Source of the DNA: Mycobacteroides chelonae | Lineage (GTDB): Bacteria > Actinomycetota > Actinomycetes > Mycobacteriales > Mycobacteriaceae | NCBI RefSeq assembly: GCF_016767715.1 | Contig: NZ_CP050145.1 | Location: 2,418,001 to 2,482,000 of the forward strand | Length of the DNA stretch: 64,000 nucleotides | Direction: 5' to 3' | Shown: one piece after another, positions 49,809-60,540 of the stretch | How positions within the stretch are numbered: the stretch's first letter is position 1 | How the letters are laid out: each line of letters begins with the position of its first letter | Notes under the pieces: generated by a model | Seen by the model: the letters and a program-made list of their open reading frames with translations, nothing else | What the model was told of the DNA's origin: nothing | Database searches by the model: none | Program-made: the position numbers and the translations under genes

Positions 49809-51538
49809 CCCGGCTATCCCGGGAGCATTACGCCAAGCTGTACGGGCCGACAACGGGTGATCGCATCCGCTTGGCCGACACCGATCTGCTTATCGAGATC
49901 ACCGAAGATCGATGTGGTGGGCCGGGTTTGGCGGGCGAGGAGGCGGTCTTCGGTGGTGGCAAGGTGCTGCGCGAGTCGATGGGGCAGAGCCGCCTCACCC
50001 GCGCCGGGGGAGCGCCGGACACCGTCATTACGGGCGCCGTCATCATCGATCACTGGGGAATCATCAAGGCCGACATCGGTATTCGAGACGGACGCATTGT
50101 CGGTATCGGCAAGGCGGGTAATCCGGATATCATGGACGGGGTTCACCCCCAACTGATCGTCGGCCCGTCCACCGAGATCATCGCCGGCAATGACCGGATC
50201 GTCACCGCGGGCGGCATCGACTGCCACGTCCACTTCATCTGTCCCCAACTGGTCGAAGAGGCGATCGGCGGCGGCATCACCACGATGATCGGCGGTGGCA
50301 CCGGCCCCGCCGAGGGCAGCAAGGCCACCACAGTCACTCCCGGAGCATGGCACCTGGGCCGCATGCTGCAGGCGCTCGACAGGTGGCCGGTGAACGTGTT
50401 GCTGCTGGGCAAGGGCAACACCGTCAACCCCGAATCCATGTGGGAACAATTACGCGGTGGCGCAGCGGGTTTCAAACTTCATGAGGACTGGGGCACCACG
50501 CCCGCGGTGATCGATGCGTGCCTGCGTGTCGCCGACGAGGCCGACGTCCAGGTCGCCCTGCATTCGGACACCCTCAACGAAACAGGTTTCGTCGAGGGCA
50601 CTCTGGAGGCGATCGCCGGCCGTGCGATACACGCCTACCACACCGAGGGCGCCGGCGGCGGCCATGCTCCCGACATCATCACCGTGGCCAGTCACCCGAA
50701 CGTGATGCCAAGCTCCACCAATCCCACGCGCCCGCACACGGTCAACACCCTGGACGAGCATCTCGACATGCTCATGGTCTGCCATCATCTCAACGCCGCG
50801 GTGCCGGAGGATCTTGCCTTCGCCGAGAGCCGGATTCGTCCGTCCACGATCGCTGCCGAGGATCTGCTGCACGATATCGGCGCCATCTCGATGATTGGCA
50901 GCGACAGTCAGGCCATGGGACGCATCGGAGAAGTGGTGATGCGCACCTGGCAGACCGCGCATGTGATGAAGAAGCGCCGGGGTGCGTTGGAGGGGGACCC
51001 GTCCGGGGCCAGAGGCAACGACAACAACCGCGTCCGCCGGTATGTCGCGAAATACACGATCTGTCCGGCGATCACGCACGGCATCGATCACGAGTTGGGT
51101 TCGGTAGAAGTCGGCAAGCTGGCCGATCTGGTGCTGTGGGAACCGGCCTTCTTTGGGGTCCGGCCACATGTCGTCATCAAGGGCGGCGCCATCGCGTGGG
51201 CTGCCATGGGCGATGCCAACGCTTCCATTCCCACCCCGCAACCCGTGCTGCCACGGCCCATGTTCGGCGCCATGCCCAACGTGGCACCCGGTTTGGCCGT
51301 GCACTTCGTCTCGCCGACGGCCATCGAGGACGATCTGGCGGCCCGGCTCGCGTTGCGGCGCAGGCTGGTTCCCACCCGCGATGTGCGCCATCGCGGCAAG
51401 GCCGACCTGCCGCTGAATGACGCGATGCCGGATATCCGAGTCGATCCCGATACCTTCACCGTACGTATTGACGGCGAGGTCTGGCAGGAACAGCCGGCCA
51501 CCGAACTGCCCATGGCGCAACGATATTTCTTGTTCTGA
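49805..51538 (+). CDS. ureC: Urease alpha subunit (catalytic)
   Basis: 577 aa with the dinickel site ligands in place: [13 protein letters not shown] (two His), [13 protein letters not shown] (Lys carbamylated to bridge the nickels), [24 protein letters not shown] (His/Asp), and the mobile flap [20 protein letters not shown] with the catalytic His. [20 protein letters not shown] is the downstream signature. All residues needed for activity appear intact. The last base of its stop is followed by the ureF ATG at the 1-bp overlap level. Confidence 0.98.
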   Translation: MTRLSREHYAKLYGPTTGDRIRLADTDLLIEITEDRCGGPGLAGEEAVFGGGKVLRESMGQSRLTRAGGAPDTVITGAVIIDHWGIIKADIGIRDGRIVGIGKAGNPDIMDGVHPQLIVGPSTEIIAGNDRIVTAGGIDCHVHFICPQLVEEAIGGGITTMIGGGTGPAEGSKATTVTPGAWHLGRMLQALDRWPVNVLLLGKGNTVNPESMWEQLRGGAAGFKLHEDWGTTPAVIDACLRVADEADVQVALHSDTLNETGFVEGTLEAIAGRAIHAYHTEGAGGGHAPDIITVASHPNVMPSSTNPTRPHTVNTLDEHLDMLMVCHHLNAAVPEDLAFAESRIRPSTIAAEDLLHDIGAISMIGSDSQAMGRIGEVVMRTWQTAHVMKKRRGALEGDPSGARGNDNNRVRRYVAKYTICPAITHGIDHELGSVEVGKLADLVLWEPAFFGVRPHVVIKGGAIAWAAMGDANASIPTPQPVLPRPMFGAMPNVAPGLAVHFVSPTAIEDDLAARLALRRRLVPTRDVRHRGKADLPLNDAMPDIRVDPDTFTVRIDGEVWQEQPATELPMAQRYFLF

Positions 51539-52191
51539 TGGGTGGCATCGATACTTCCGCGACGACAGCACTGCTGCTGTCGCTGGCCGATTCCCGGTTG
51601 CCCACCGGTTCGCATGTGCATTCCGGCGGGGTGGAGGAGGCCATAGCGCAGGGTCTGGTGCGAGACGGTGCGACTCTGAACGCGTATCTGCGGCGGCGTA
51701 TTCGGACTCACGGCCTGGTTGCGGCATCCATTGCCGCCGCCATCACATCGGGGCGGCTGGATCCGGAGCGTGCCGATGCCGAAACGGACGCGCGGACGCC
51801 GTCGCAGGCGGCGCGGGACGCTTCCCGCGCCCAGGGGCGGGGGCTCAAGCGCCTGGCCGGGAGCGCCTGGCCGCATATCGACTGGCGTGCGCACGGCCGC
51901 CAGCCGCACCTGGCCGTGGTCTACGGCATCATCGGCGCGGCAACGGGTTTGTCGGGTCGTGATATCGCCCTCGTTGTCGTGTACACCACGCTGACCGGGT
52001 CCGCTACCGCGGGCCAGCGGCTGTTGGCGCTAGACCCCACAGAGGTGGCGGTGGGTACCTTGGCCATGGCGGGCCTGTGTGAGGAGACCGCGACCGTGGC
52101 CGCCACCGATCTGGCATGCCTGTCCGACCCGCTGCTGGATGTGCTCGCTGAGCGTCATCTCACACGTGAACGTCCGCTTTTTGTTTCGTAG
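51538..52191 (+). CDS. ureF: Urease accessory protein UreF
   Basis: 217 aa. LLLSLADSRLPTGSHVHSGG and VEEAIAQGLVRDGATLNAYL are the family's N-terminal blocks; later QPHLAVVYGIIGAATGLSGR. UreF works in the UreDFG chaperone that loads nickel into UreC. The start overlaps the ureC stop (TGATG). A 45-bp gap then separates it from ureG, the only gap in the operon. Confidence 0.93.
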   Translation: MGGIDTSATTALLLSLADSRLPTGSHVHSGGVEEAIAQGLVRDGATLNAYLRRRIRTHGLVAASIAAAITSGRLDPERADAETDARTPSQAARDASRAQGRGLKRLAGSAWPHIDWRAHGRQPHLAVVYGIIGAATGLSGRDIALVVVYTTLTGSATAGQRLLALDPTEVAVGTLAMAGLCEETATVAATDLACLSDPLLDVLAERHLTRERPLFVS

Positions 52192-52236
52192 TTTTAGGGT
52201 TCTAGGTTTTTCACGCACAACCACGATTGGATCAAC

Positions 52237-52911
52237 ATGCCACCGCATCTTCTCGACGGTCAGCCCCATCAACACATCGACAGGCCCCGCCGGGTGCGCC
52301 AGCCGGGTGAGCCGCTGCGCATCGGGATCGGCGGACCCGTGGGGTCGGGCAAGACCGCGCTGGTCGCCGCGCTGTGTCGCACGCTGCGCGACGAGATTTC
52401 GGTGGCGGTGCTCACCAACGACATCTACACGACGGAGGATGCTGACTTCCTGCGTCGCCACGCGGTGCTGCCCGACGAGCGCATCACCGCCGTGCAGACC
52501 GGTGGCTGCCCGCACACCGCCATCCGCGATGACATTACCGCGAACCTGGACGCCATCGAGGATCTCATCGCCACCAATGATCCACTTGACCTCATCCTCG
52601 TCGAGTCGGGTGGCGACAATCTCACTGCCACGTTCTCCTCAGGTCTGATCGACGTGCAGATCTTCGTCGTCGACGTCGCCGGCGGTGACAAGGTGCCACG
52701 CAAAGGCGGTCCCGGCGTGACCTTCTCGGATCTGTTGGTCATCAACAAGACCGACCTGGCTCCCATGGTGGGCGCCGATCTGGGCGTGATGGCGCGGGAC
52801 GCGGCAGCTGTACGGGAAGGACGGCCCACCGCGATGATCTCGTTGACCGAAGACCCGACGGCCACCGAGGTGTTGGCGTGGGTCCGGAGCCACCTGGACC
52901 ATGCGCACTGA
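52237..52911 (+). CDS. ureG: Urease accessory GTPase UreG
   Basis: 224 aa SIMIBI GTPase. P-loop [40 protein letters not shown], the nickel-binding CPH motif in [32 protein letters not shown] and [21 protein letters not shown] short His-containing N-terminus ([12 protein letters not shown]) may hold nickel. Delivers Ni to urease. Overlaps ureD by 11 bp. Confidence 0.96.
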   Translation: MPPHLLDGQPHQHIDRPRRVRQPGEPLRIGIGGPVGSGKTALVAALCRTLRDEISVAVLTNDIYTTEDADFLRRHAVLPDERITAVQTGGCPHTAIRDDITANLDAIEDLIATNDPLDLILVESGGDNLTATFSSGLIDVQIFVVDVAGGDKVPRKGGPGVTFSDLLVINKTDLAPMVGADLGVMARDAAAVREGRPTAMISLTEDPTATEVLAWVRSHLDHAH

Positions 52912-53548
52912 CGTCGAGATCATTGCGGTGAAGGGCCGCCTCCCACGGATACGCTGCTCGGGCAGCCTGCAGGGCAGGCTCACCGAGGCCGATACCGTTC
53001 ATCTCATCGGAGTGGCCGCTAGCCCCCTGGGTGGCGACGAGATCTCGGTGCGTATCGAGGTCGGCGACGGGGTGTTGTTGCGCGTGCGATCGGTGGCGGC
53101 AGCGGTGGCCCTGCCCGGCCGGGACACCCTGCGGTCCTCGACAGCGTGGAGCTGCTCGGTGGCGGGCGAACTTGACCTCGACCCCGCGCCAACCATCGTG
53201 GCGGCCAATGCCGTCCACCATTCTCATGTCACCGTTCATGGATCGGGCAGCGCGAGCGTGCGGCTGCGCGAACGTGTGCAGATCGGCAGGGCAGGGGAGT
53301 CGTCCGGATTCTGGAGCGGCGAGCTCGAGGCGGATATCGATAATCGCCCCCTGCTGCGCCACCGCATCGAACTCGGTGCGGGATCAGTGACCGATGACGA
53401 ATTGGGTCGCCCACTGGCCCTGATTAGTGAATTGCGCTATCCCGCAACAGATTCCATGCCACCATGTCCGGCCGACGCCACTGTGCTGCGCCTCGCCGGC
53501 GACGCCACCCTGCTCACGTGGCAGGGACAGCGGCTACCGTCCGACTGA
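52901..53548 (+). CDS. ureD: Urease accessory protein UreD (UreH)
   Basis: 215 aa. [40 protein letters not shown] and [20 protein letters not shown] fit the short actinobacterial UreD (about 208 aa in M. tuberculosis). It binds apo-urease and channels nickel with UreF and UreG. Last gene of the operon; 6 bp separate its stop from the stop of the convergent ndh. Confidence 0.92.
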   Translation: MRTDVEIIAVKGRLPRIRCSGSLQGRLTEADTVHLIGVAASPLGGDEISVRIEVGDGVLLRVRSVAAAVALPGRDTLRSSTAWSCSVAGELDLDPAPTIVAANAVHHSHVTVHGSGSASVRLRERVQIGRAGESSGFWSGELEADIDNRPLLRHRIELGAGSVTDDELGRPLALISELRYPATDSMPPCPADATVLRLAGDATLLTWQGQRLPSD

Positions 53549-53554
53549 TCGGAA

Positions 53555-55009
53555 CTAGCTGGCTGCCTTTTCCTCTTCGGGCTGCGCAACTTGTTCGTCG
53601 TCGCCGTTTTTCTCCGCGACCAGCTCTTCAAGCTGATCCAGACGTGTTCGAGCCCAGGCCTGCTGTTCGGTGATCGCCATCTGGCCGCGCGAGCGCGTCA
53701 TGAACGCGATAGACCACAGGATCAGGGTGACCAGACGATTCTTGAACCCGACCAGATAGACCAGGTGCAGCGCCAGCCAGCTGAGCCACGCGATGAATCC
53801 GCTGAACTCCAGCTTGCCGATCTTGACCACCGCGTTGTACCGCGACACGGTGGCCATCGAGCCCTTGTCGAAGTACTTGAATGCGGGGCGTTCCTCGGCG
53901 CTACGCCCCTTTAGTTCGGCCTTGATCTGCTTGGCGGCGTAGCGCCCACCCTGGATGGCGCCCTGGGCGACGCCGGGTACACCGTCCACCGCCATCATGT
54001 CGCCGACCACAAAGATATTCGGGTGACCGGGAATCGACAGGTCCGGGCCGACCTTGACACGCCCGGCACGATCCAGTTCGACACCGGACTGTTCGGCCAG
54101 GTTCTTACCGAGGGGGCTGGCGGACACGCCCGCGGACCACACCTTGCACCAGGATTCGATGCGTTCCACGGTGCCATCGGAATGCTTGACGGTCAGGCCA
54201 TTGCGGTCCACGTCGGTGACCATGGCGCCCAACTGGATTTCGACGCCGAGTTTCTCGAGGCGCTTGCGTGCCTTGTCGCCGAGCTTGGGGCCGAAGGGTG
54301 GCAGTACGGCGGGCGCGGCGTCCAGCAGGATGACCCTGGCATCGGTGGGATCGATGTGCCGGAAGGTGCCCTTGAGGGTCTCGTTGGCCAGTTCGGCGAT
54401 CTGCCCGGCCATTTCGACGCCAGTGGGACCGGCACCGACCACGGTGAAGGTCATGAGTTTGCGGCGCCGCACCGGATCGCTGGAGCGCTCGGCCTGCTCG
54501 AAGGCGCCCAGAATGCGTCCGCGCAGTTCCAGAGCGTCGTCGATGGTCTTCATGCCCGGAGCCCATTCGGCGAAGTGGTCATTCCCGAAGTAGGACTGGC
54601 CGGCGCCGGCGGCGACGATCAGGCTGTCGTAGGGCGTGGAGTAGTCGTGCCCCAGCAGCGAGGAGTGGACCACCTGATTCTCCAGGTCGATGCTCGTCAC
54701 ATCGCCGAGAACGACCTGGGCGTTGTCCTGGTCCTTCAAGATCTGCCGCGTCGGGGGAGCGATCTCCCCTTCCGAGATGATCCCGGTGGCCACTTGGTAC
54801 AGCAGCGGCTGGAACAAGTGATGAGTGGTGCGCGCGATCAGCGTGACATCGACGTTGGCACGTTTGAGCGTCTTGGCGGCCGTGAGACCGCCGAATCCCG
54901 ACCCGATGATCACGACTCGGTGCTTGGGAGTCAGCGCGTCCTTGATCTTGGGCTTCGGATTGGCCTCGACAGGCGCCGCGCCGGTGGCGGCGTCTGGTGT
55001 CGTGCTCAT
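53555..55009 (-). CDS. ndh: Type II NADH dehydrogenase (Ndh)
   Basis: 484 aa. Two dinucleotide motifs: FAD at VVIIGSGFGGLTAAKTLKRA and NADH at FTVVGAGPTGVEMAGQIAEL. Also TTHHLFQPLLYQVATGIISE, WSAGVSASPLGKNLAEQSG, FVVGDMMAVDGVPGVAQGAI and the C-terminal membrane-binding region GFIAWLSWLALHLVYLVGFK. It oxidises NADH and reduces menaquinone without proton pumping; it is the main NADH dehydrogenase in mycobacteria. GAGGAG lies 6 nt before the ATG. Confidence 0.97.
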   Translation of the reverse strand: MSTTPDAATGAAPVEANPKPKIKDALTPKHRVVIIGSGFGGLTAAKTLKRANVDVTLIARTTHHLFQPLLYQVATGIISEGEIAPPTRQILKDQDNAQVVLGDVTSIDLENQVVHSSLLGHDYSTPYDSLIVAAGAGQSYFGNDHFAEWAPGMKTIDDALELRGRILGAFEQAERSSDPVRRRKLMTFTVVGAGPTGVEMAGQIAELANETLKGTFRHIDPTDARVILLDAAPAVLPPFGPKLGDKARKRLEKLGVEIQLGAMVTDVDRNGLTVKHSDGTVERIESWCKVWSAGVSASPLGKNLAEQSGVELDRAGRVKVGPDLSIPGHPNIFVVGDMMAVDGVPGVAQGAIQGGRYAAKQIKAELKGRSAEERPAFKYFDKGSMATVSRYNAVVKIGKLEFSGFIAWLSWLALHLVYLVGFKNRLVTLILWSIAFMTRSRGQMAITEQQAWARTRLDQLEELVAEKNGDDEQVAQPEEEKAAS

Positions 55010-55132
55010 CGATCACTCCTCGTCAAATGGTGTCTCAACTGGGGTTATTCACCTTGTCTGACACTTGGTGCAACACCTCAACCGTAGTCGGGATTTCCCT
55101 GTACGTCGCGTCAGTTAGTTTAGCGAAATATC

Positions 55133-55738
55133 TCACACACCCTGCGGACGCCAGCCTGGGTCACGTCCCGACATGGCGAGCATGTGATCGAACCGTGGAG
55201 CACTGGTGGGAACTGGCTGGCGCGGGCCGAACAAACCCGGAATCCCGGCGTCGGAGGCCAGCGCCCTGATGAATCCATACAAACCCGGATCGGTGCCCTC
55301 AGGCAGGTCAAACGGCTGCCCGGTGGCCGCCGCCAGATCCCATCCATGCAGTACCAACTCATCCAGGACCACCATGGCCACCTGGTCATTGGGCATGACA
55401 GTGCCCGCGATGGTCGACTGGCCAATCCATGACCGGGGCTGCGCCCAGGTCGCCACCAGATCTGCGAGCCGTTGCGGAAGCAACGTCCGCCACTGCGGAT
55501 CGAGGTCCTCGGTGAACGACGGGCCCGAAAGGTCGATGCCGAGAGCCGCCGCCTCCTCGGGGCGGACGACGTATCGGAACGCCACCGATAAACCCATCAG
55601 GTGATTCAGCAGGGCACGGACCGTGAGTTCGGTACACGGAGTCGAGCCGTCCAGCGCCTCATCCGACACCCCCGGAAGAAGCGCCACCACGGCTGTCGCG
55701 GCTGGCTGCAGGCTGAACGGAGCACCCATATCGCACAT
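55133..55738 (-). CDS. TIGR03086-type metal-binding protein (DinB / maleylpyruvate isomerase-like fold)
   Basis: 201 aa. The four-helix DinB-like pattern is clear: LTVRALLNHLMGLSVAFRY (first metal-ligand His), RLADLVATWAQPRS, and MVVLDELVLHGWDLAAATGQ (second His in LHGWDLA). Many actinobacterial members use mycothiol or bind a divalent metal; the substrate is unknown. It stands between ndh and the LLM oxidoreductase, where the M. tuberculosis order has no gene. Confidence 0.88.
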   Translation of the reverse strand: MCDMGAPFSLQPAATAVVALLPGVSDEALDGSTPCTELTVRALLNHLMGLSVAFRYVVRPEEAAALGIDLSGPSFTEDLDPQWRTLLPQRLADLVATWAQPRSWIGQSTIAGTVMPNDQVAMVVLDELVLHGWDLAAATGQPFDLPEGTDPGLYGFIRALASDAGIPGLFGPRQPVPTSAPRFDHMLAMSGRDPGWRPQGV

Positions 55739-55778
55739 CCTGCCGAAAGATTGCGCGACGGAGGGCGAATCCGGCCGA

Positions 55779-56762
55779 CTACTCCTTGAACAGGGGGCGA
55801 AGAGTGTTGCCGATCAGCTCCACCACGCCAGGCACATGCCCGTTGGCGGTCGCGTTGAGCGTGACAGCATCGATTCCCTGATCGAGAACTCGGGTCTGCA
55901 CCTGTTCGGCGATCTCGTCGGGGCTGCCCACGAGAGTGCGTCCGAGAACCTGCGCACGGGCCTCCTCGGGGAGGGTTTCCAGATCGATGCCGTTCTTGCG
56001 TAGTTGCTCACCGGCGAGTTTCCAGGCTGTCGCCGAGTCGTCGTCAATGAACACCGAGAAAAACGCCGAGGTCTCCAGGGTGGATGGGTCACGGCCTGCT
56101 TCCTCGCACCGCTGTCGCAGCACCGACAGCTTGTGTGGGATCTCGTCCAGGGAGCTGAGCAGGTTCAGGTGGTCGGCGTACTTCACAGCCAGCCCGAAGG
56201 TCTTCTTCTCGCCGCTGCCGCCGATCATGATCGGAATGTTCGGCCGGAGCCTGGGCTCGTTCATGGCGGTCTCGGTGCGGTAGTACTTGCCCTCGAAGGT
56301 GGGTCGCTCACCGCGCAGCATCGGGGCGATGATCTCCAGGGCCTCGTTCAGCCGCTCGAAGCGGTCGGTGAACGTGCCGAACTCGAACCCGAGTTGCTGG
56401 TGTTCCAGTTCGAACCACCCCGCTCCGATGCCCAGGATGGCGCGCCCGCCGCTGACGACGTCGAGGGTGGTCACGGCCTTCGCGAGCAGGCTCGGGTTTC
56501 GGTAGGTGTTGCCGGTGACCAGCGTCGAGAGCTGAATGGTGCTGGTGGCACTGGCCAACGCGCCCAGGGCTGTGTAGGCCTCGAGCATCGGCTGATCGGG
56601 GGTGCCGATCATGGGCAGCTGATAGAAGTGGTCCATCAGGAAAACCGTGTCGAAACCTGCCGACTCCGCCTCGCGCGCCTGTCTGACGACGGTGGGAAAG
56701 AGCTCGGCCACGCCGGTGCCGTAGGAGAAATTGGGGATCTGATAGCCAAGCCGAATGGTCAC
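55779..56762 (-). CDS. LLM-class (F420-dependent) oxidoreductase (Rv1855c-like)
   Basis: 327 aa from GTG 56762 (VTIRLGYQIPNFSYGTGVAE); the longer frame upstream has no support. Luciferase-like blocks are AREAESAGFDTVFLMDHFYQ, LEAYTALGALASATSTIQLS, VVSGGRAILGIGAGWFELEH and NIPIMIGGSGEKKTFGLAVK. Members of this family in mycobacteria mostly use coenzyme F420. Substrate unknown. Next to an SDR in the same direction, as in M. tuberculosis Rv1855c-Rv1856c. Confidence 0.9.
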   Translation of the reverse strand: MTIRLGYQIPNFSYGTGVAELFPTVVRQAREAESAGFDTVFLMDHFYQLPMIGTPDQPMLEAYTALGALASATSTIQLSTLVTGNTYRNPSLLAKAVTTLDVVSGGRAILGIGAGWFELEHQQLGFEFGTFTDRFERLNEALEIIAPMLRGERPTFEGKYYRTETAMNEPRLRPNIPIMIGGSGEKKTFGLAVKYADHLNLLSSLDEIPHKLSVLRQRCEEAGRDPSTLETSAFFSVFIDDDSATAWKLAGEQLRKNGIDLETLPEEARAQVLGRTLVGSPDEIAEQVQTRVLDQGIDAVTLNATANGHVPGVVELIGNTLRPLFKE

Positions 56763-56861
56763 CCGATCGAGCCTACGCTCGAACTGCTGCCACGGCACTA
56801 CGTACGGTCTTGCCTCGCAATGCAATTCGGCGATCTACAGCTGGAGTGCACTCCAGCTGTG

Positions 56862-57545
56862 TCAGCTGACGCCGACGGGAACTCCGCGGCTGACATGCAG
56901 GGTTTGGCCGGTGATGTGACGCGCCTGCGGGCTGGTGAGGAACAACGCCAACCGTGCGATCTCGGCGCTGACCAGCTCTTGGGCATCCTCGGTGCTGTCA
57001 AGGCCGTCGTAGTTGGCGTCGGCCGACTGCCCGGGAGCGATGGTGTTGATGGTGATCCCGCGGGTGCCCATTCGTTCGGCCTGCTCGGCGGTCCACGCCG
57101 ACAGTGCGGCCTTGGCGGCAGTCGTGGCGCCCGATCGGTCCCGGCTGCCCAGCGTGCACAGATTGACGATGGCCGCGCCGGAACGCAGATGATCGCCGAT
57201 GGACTGCACCGTCAGCACAGCGGTCAGCACGCTGGACTCGTAGCGAGACAGCCACGCCTCGCCGGTATCGGTGAGGGTGCCCAGATGTGGGCCGGGCTCG
57301 CTCCAGACGGGGTTCGGGATGTTCACGATGGCGTCGAGGTGCTGGGGGAACAGTTCGACGTTCTCTTCCAGGCTGTCCGGGTCGGAGTTGTCGCACACGA
57401 TGGCGTCGACCTCGAGCTCCTTGGCGGCGATTTCCAGCTCGTCGGCATTGGGGCCGGTGATGACTACCCGATGGCCGGCGTTGCGGAATTCCGCAGCCAC
57501 CGCCCGGCCGACCTCGTTAACCGCTCCGGTTACCAGTACGTCCAT
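56862..57545 (-). CDS. Short-chain dehydrogenase/reductase (Rv1856c-like)
   Basis: 227 aa from ATG 57545, with AAGGAAGG upstream. The N-terminus is VLVTGAVNEVGRAVAAEFRN, a variant of the TGxxxGxG motif (TGAVNEVG). The catalytic Tyr-x3-Lys region is altered: the segment SGATTAAKAALSAWTAEQAE keeps Lys but no Tyr four residues before it (Thr there), while GITINTIAPGQSADANYDG is normal. Activity as a classical SDR is therefore uncertain. Divergent from modA. Confidence 0.85.
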   Translation of the reverse strand: MDVLVTGAVNEVGRAVAAEFRNAGHRVVITGPNADELEIAAKELEVDAIVCDNSDPDSLEENVELFPQHLDAIVNIPNPVWSEPGPHLGTLTDTGEAWLSRYESSVLTAVLTVQSIGDHLRSGAAIVNLCTLGSRDRSGATTAAKAALSAWTAEQAERMGTRGITINTIAPGQSADANYDGLDSTEDAQELVSAEIARLALFLTSPQARHITGQTLHVSRGVPVGVS

Positions 57546-57733
57546 GGCGGTACCTTCCTTACCTTCCTGCAAGCCTTACCGATCCGCTTCTGTTGCCAGG
57601 CCTGATCAGCTTGATCGTGACACAACCCGGACCTCATACCCCGGATTTCGTGGCCGGGTCGCACGGGTTTGAGCGCCAATATTACTGGACGGTAGCAATA
57701 CCTACGACCACCACGTATCGCCTCGGCTGGGGC

Positions 57734-57739
57734 TAGGGT
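57734..57739 (+). promoter_or_regulatory. -10 box of modA (leaderless candidate)
   Basis: TAGGGT lies 7 nt before GTG 57747, consistent with leaderless transcription. No ModE-type site was identified in 57546-57746. Confidence 0.45.
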
Positions 57740-57746
57740 TGTGCCG

Positions 57747-58547
57747 GTGACCAGCAGAGGGTGGAAAATTCTCGCCGCAGCACTCCTTACGGGTTCGCTG
57801 ACCATGTCCGGCTGTGGTTCGCGAACGGCGCCCGAGGGCAGCACAGCGGCCCCGTCGACTGGTTCGGATTCTGCTCCGGTTCAGTTGCACGTGCTGGCCG
57901 CGGCGTCGCTGCGCAAGGCCTTCACCGAAATCGGGAAGTCTTTCGAATCGACCCACGCGGGCACGACCGTCGAGTTCACCTTTGCGGGGTCCTCGGATCT
58001 GGTCACTCAGCTCACGCAGGGCGCCCAGGCCGACGTGCTTGCCACCGCGGATTCGGCCAACATGGACAAGGCGTGGAAGGCGCACTCGGTGGTCAATCCC
58101 GTCGACTTCGCGGCCAACACGCTCGCCATCGTCGTCGCCCCCGGGAATCCGAAGGGCATCGCCACCTTTGGGGACCTGGCTCGTCCTGGTCTGGACGTGG
58201 TGGTGTGCGCACCGCAGGTTCCGTGTGGTGCGGCCGCCGCGACCGCATCCAAAGAGACTGGGGTGCAACTGAATCCGGTCAGTGAAGAGTCCTCGGTGAC
58301 CGATGTCCTGAACAAGGTGGTCGCGGGCCAGGCGGATGCGGGTTTGGTCTACGTGACCGATGCCAAGTCCGCCGGCGAGAAAGTCACCGCGGTCGCATTC
58401 CCCGAGGCGCGGTCGATCGTCAACACCTATCCCATTGCGGTGACTGCGAACTCACGCAATCCCGAACGTGCGAATCAGTTCATCGAAACGGTCACCGGGG
58501 ATGCCGGACACAAAATTCTGGCGGCGGCCGGGTTCTCTGCGCCGTGA
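57747..58547 (+). CDS. modA: Molybdate ABC transporter, substrate-binding lipoprotein
   Basis: 266 aa. Signal peptide with lipobox ([18 protein letters not shown]). The ModA core is [56 protein letters not shown] and [29 protein letters not shown]. Binds molybdate outside the membrane for ModBC. GTG 57741 is an alternative start two codons upstream. ATGA-type coupling to modB follows (GTGA at 58544). Confidence 0.95.
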   Translation: MTSRGWKILAAALLTGSLTMSGCGSRTAPEGSTAAPSTGSDSAPVQLHVLAAASLRKAFTEIGKSFESTHAGTTVEFTFAGSSDLVTQLTQGAQADVLATADSANMDKAWKAHSVVNPVDFAANTLAIVVAPGNPKGIATFGDLARPGLDVVVCAPQVPCGAAAATASKETGVQLNPVSEESSVTDVLNKVVAGQADAGLVYVTDAKSAGEKVTAVAFPEARSIVNTYPIAVTANSRNPERANQFIETVTGDAGHKILAAAGFSAP

Positions 58548-59341
58548 CACCGGCACCCGGTCTGCCGCGCTGGGTGTATCTGCCGGCGGCCGTTGGGGCA
58601 GTGCTCATCGTGCTGCCGCTGCTGGCACTTGTGGTCAAGGCCGACTGGCCTCAGCTCCCCGCTTTGATCACCAGCCCCGCCTCACAGGCAGCGCTGCTGC
58701 TCAGCGTCAGGACATGCGTGGCCAGCACGGCGTTGTGCCTGCTGCTGGGTGTCCCGCTGGCCATCGTGCTGGCCCGCGGACCGGCGTGGCTCACCCGCCT
58801 GCTGCGCCCGCTGATTCTGTTGCCTCTCGTACTGCCGCCGGTCGTCGGCGGCATCGCACTGCTCTACGCCTTCGGCAAGCTCGGCCTACTCGGCCACTAC
58901 CTGGACGCCGCGGGTATCCGGATAGCGTTTTCCACGTCTGCTGTGGTGCTGGCGCAGACATTCGTTTCGTTGCCGTTTCTCGTCATAAGCCTTGAGGGCG
59001 CGCTGGCCACGACAGGGGAGCGCTACGACCATGTGGCGGCAAGTCTGGGCGCACCACCGACCACAGTGCTGCGGCGGGTGTCGCTGCCGCTGGTGATGCC
59101 GGCACTGGTCTCGGGTACGGTGCTGGCCTTCGCGCGTTCGCTCGGTGAATTCGGTGCCACCTTGACCTTCGCGGGATCCCGGCAGGGGGTCACGCGCACA
59201 CTGCCCCTGGAGATCTATCTGCAGCGCGAATCCGATGCGCAATCGGCCGTGGCGCTCTCGCTGCTGCTGGTGGCGGTGGCGGCGGTTGTGCTGGCCGTTG
59301 TGGGAGTCCGGGCCTGGCGCCGCGATGGATGGCGGCGATGA
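58544..59341 (+). CDS. modB: Molybdate ABC transporter permease
   Basis: 265 aa with five to six membrane helices. ABC permease signature: [40 protein letters not shown] (EAA loop), [20 protein letters not shown]. Start GTG overlaps the modA stop, and its own stop overlaps the modC ATG. Confidence 0.95.
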   Translation: MTPAPGLPRWVYLPAAVGAVLIVLPLLALVVKADWPQLPALITSPASQAALLLSVRTCVASTALCLLLGVPLAIVLARGPAWLTRLLRPLILLPLVLPPVVGGIALLYAFGKLGLLGHYLDAAGIRIAFSTSAVVLAQTFVSLPFLVISLEGALATTGERYDHVAASLGAPPTTVLRRVSLPLVMPALVSGTVLAFARSLGEFGATLTFAGSRQGVTRTLPLEIYLQRESDAQSAVALSLLLVAVAAVVLAVVGVRAWRRDGWRR

Positions 59342-60405
59342 GTGAGTTGCGATTCGAGGCAGAGCATTCCGGTCGGGGTGTACACGCCGCATTCACCGTT
59401 GCGCCCGGAGAGACCTTGGCGATCGTCGGCCCCAATGGGGCCGGTAAGTCCACATTGCTCGGGCTCATTGCCGGACTGCTGCGACCCGACTCCGGTGAGA
59501 TCCGCCTCGGCGATCACGTGCTGACGAACTGTGCCACAGGCACTTTCGTCCCGACCCATCGGCGACGTACGGCGCTCCTGCTGCAAGAAGCCTCGTTGTT
59601 TCCGCACCTGACGGTCGCGCGCAACGTCGAGTTCGGGATGCGCGCCCGGCATCGAGATGAGGTGCCTGCTCTGCGCGATCGCTGGCTGGAATCGGTCGGC
59701 GCGCGCGACCTTGCCCGACGCCGGCCGGGCGAACTGTCCGGGGGGCAGGCGCAGCGAGTGGCGATCGCCCGTGCCTTGGCCACCGAACCGGACCTGGTGC
59801 TGCTCGACGAGCCGCTCGCCGGCCTCGATGCCGCGAGCGCGCCGGAAATCCGGGCCTTATTGGGCCGGGTGCTGGGCCGCGGTGGCCAGAGCGCTCTGAT
59901 CGTCACGCACGACATCATGGACGCCGTCGCCATCGCCGACCGGGTGATGGTCCTGGACTCCGGCCACATCGTGGAGCTGGGAGATACCGCGACCGTATTG
60001 GCCCGTCCGACCAGCAAGTTTGGTGCCCGGTTCGCGGGCGTGAACCTGATCGCAGGCACCGTGGGCGAGGACGGAGCCCTGCACGCGGACGGCATCGTCA
60101 TCCACGGCGCGTGGTCTGGCGCCGACAGTCCCGAGCCGGGCCAGCATGCCGTCGCGGTGTTCGGGCCGCGTGCGGTGGGCGTGCATCTGTCCCCGCCGGG
60201 CGGCAGCCCGCGCAACGTCATCGCGGTGGCCGTGTCGACCCTGAGCGCTCATGGCGACAGCGTGGTTGTAACGGCAACCGCGGGGCCCGCGATATTCACG
60301 GCACACATCACCGCGGCTGCCGCGGCAGAGCTAAAGCTGACACCCGAGGAGTCGGCATACTTTGCCGTGAAGGCTCACGAGGTCGTCATTCAGGCGGCGC
60401 AGTAG
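59338..60405 (+). CDS. modC: Molybdate ABC transporter ATP-binding protein
   Basis: 355 aa. Walker [15 protein letters not shown]-loop [13 protein letters not shown], signature [18 protein letters not shown], Walker [13 protein letters not shown] and the H-loop LIVTHD. A C-terminal TOBE-like domain (residues about 240-355) binds oxyanion for feedback. ATG 59338 coupled to modB (ATGA). Confidence 0.95.
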   Translation: MSELRFEAEHSGRGVHAAFTVAPGETLAIVGPNGAGKSTLLGLIAGLLRPDSGEIRLGDHVLTNCATGTFVPTHRRRTALLLQEASLFPHLTVARNVEFGMRARHRDEVPALRDRWLESVGARDLARRRPGELSGGQAQRVAIARALATEPDLVLLDEPLAGLDAASAPEIRALLGRVLGRGGQSALIVTHDIMDAVAIADRVMVLDSGHIVELGDTATVLARPTSKFGARFAGVNLIAGTVGEDGALHADGIVIHGAWSGADSPEPGQHAVAVFGPRAVGVHLSPPGGSPRNVIAVAVSTLSAHGDSVVVTATAGPAIFTAHITAAAAAELKLTPEESAYFAVKAHEVVIQAAQ

Positions 60406-60505
60406 CTGGGGACGGGGATTTCGGTAGCCTTTGAGAGGAAACCTATGTTTGCTTCTGATCAGCCAAACCCCTTGCCGAATCGGGCGCGCCGATTGCCGGA
60501 TAGGC

Positions 60506-60533
60506 TTGCACGTGCAGGACAAAACGGTACGTT
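60506..60533 (+). promoter_or_regulatory. Promoter of apa (leaderless candidate)
   Basis: -35 TTGCAC (60506-60511), 16-nt spacer, -10 TACGTT (60528-60533), then 7 nt to ATG 60541. Good spacing for a leaderless SigA-type promoter, which separates apa from modABC. Confidence 0.6.
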
Positions 60534-60540
60534 CATTGGC

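Noticed and set aside
52192..52236. Gap between ureF and ureG as a separate promoter
   Set aside because: A short TTTTAGGGTTCTAGGTTTTT stretch is AT-rich, but no clear -10/-35 pair with correct spacing was found; kept as a plain operon gap.
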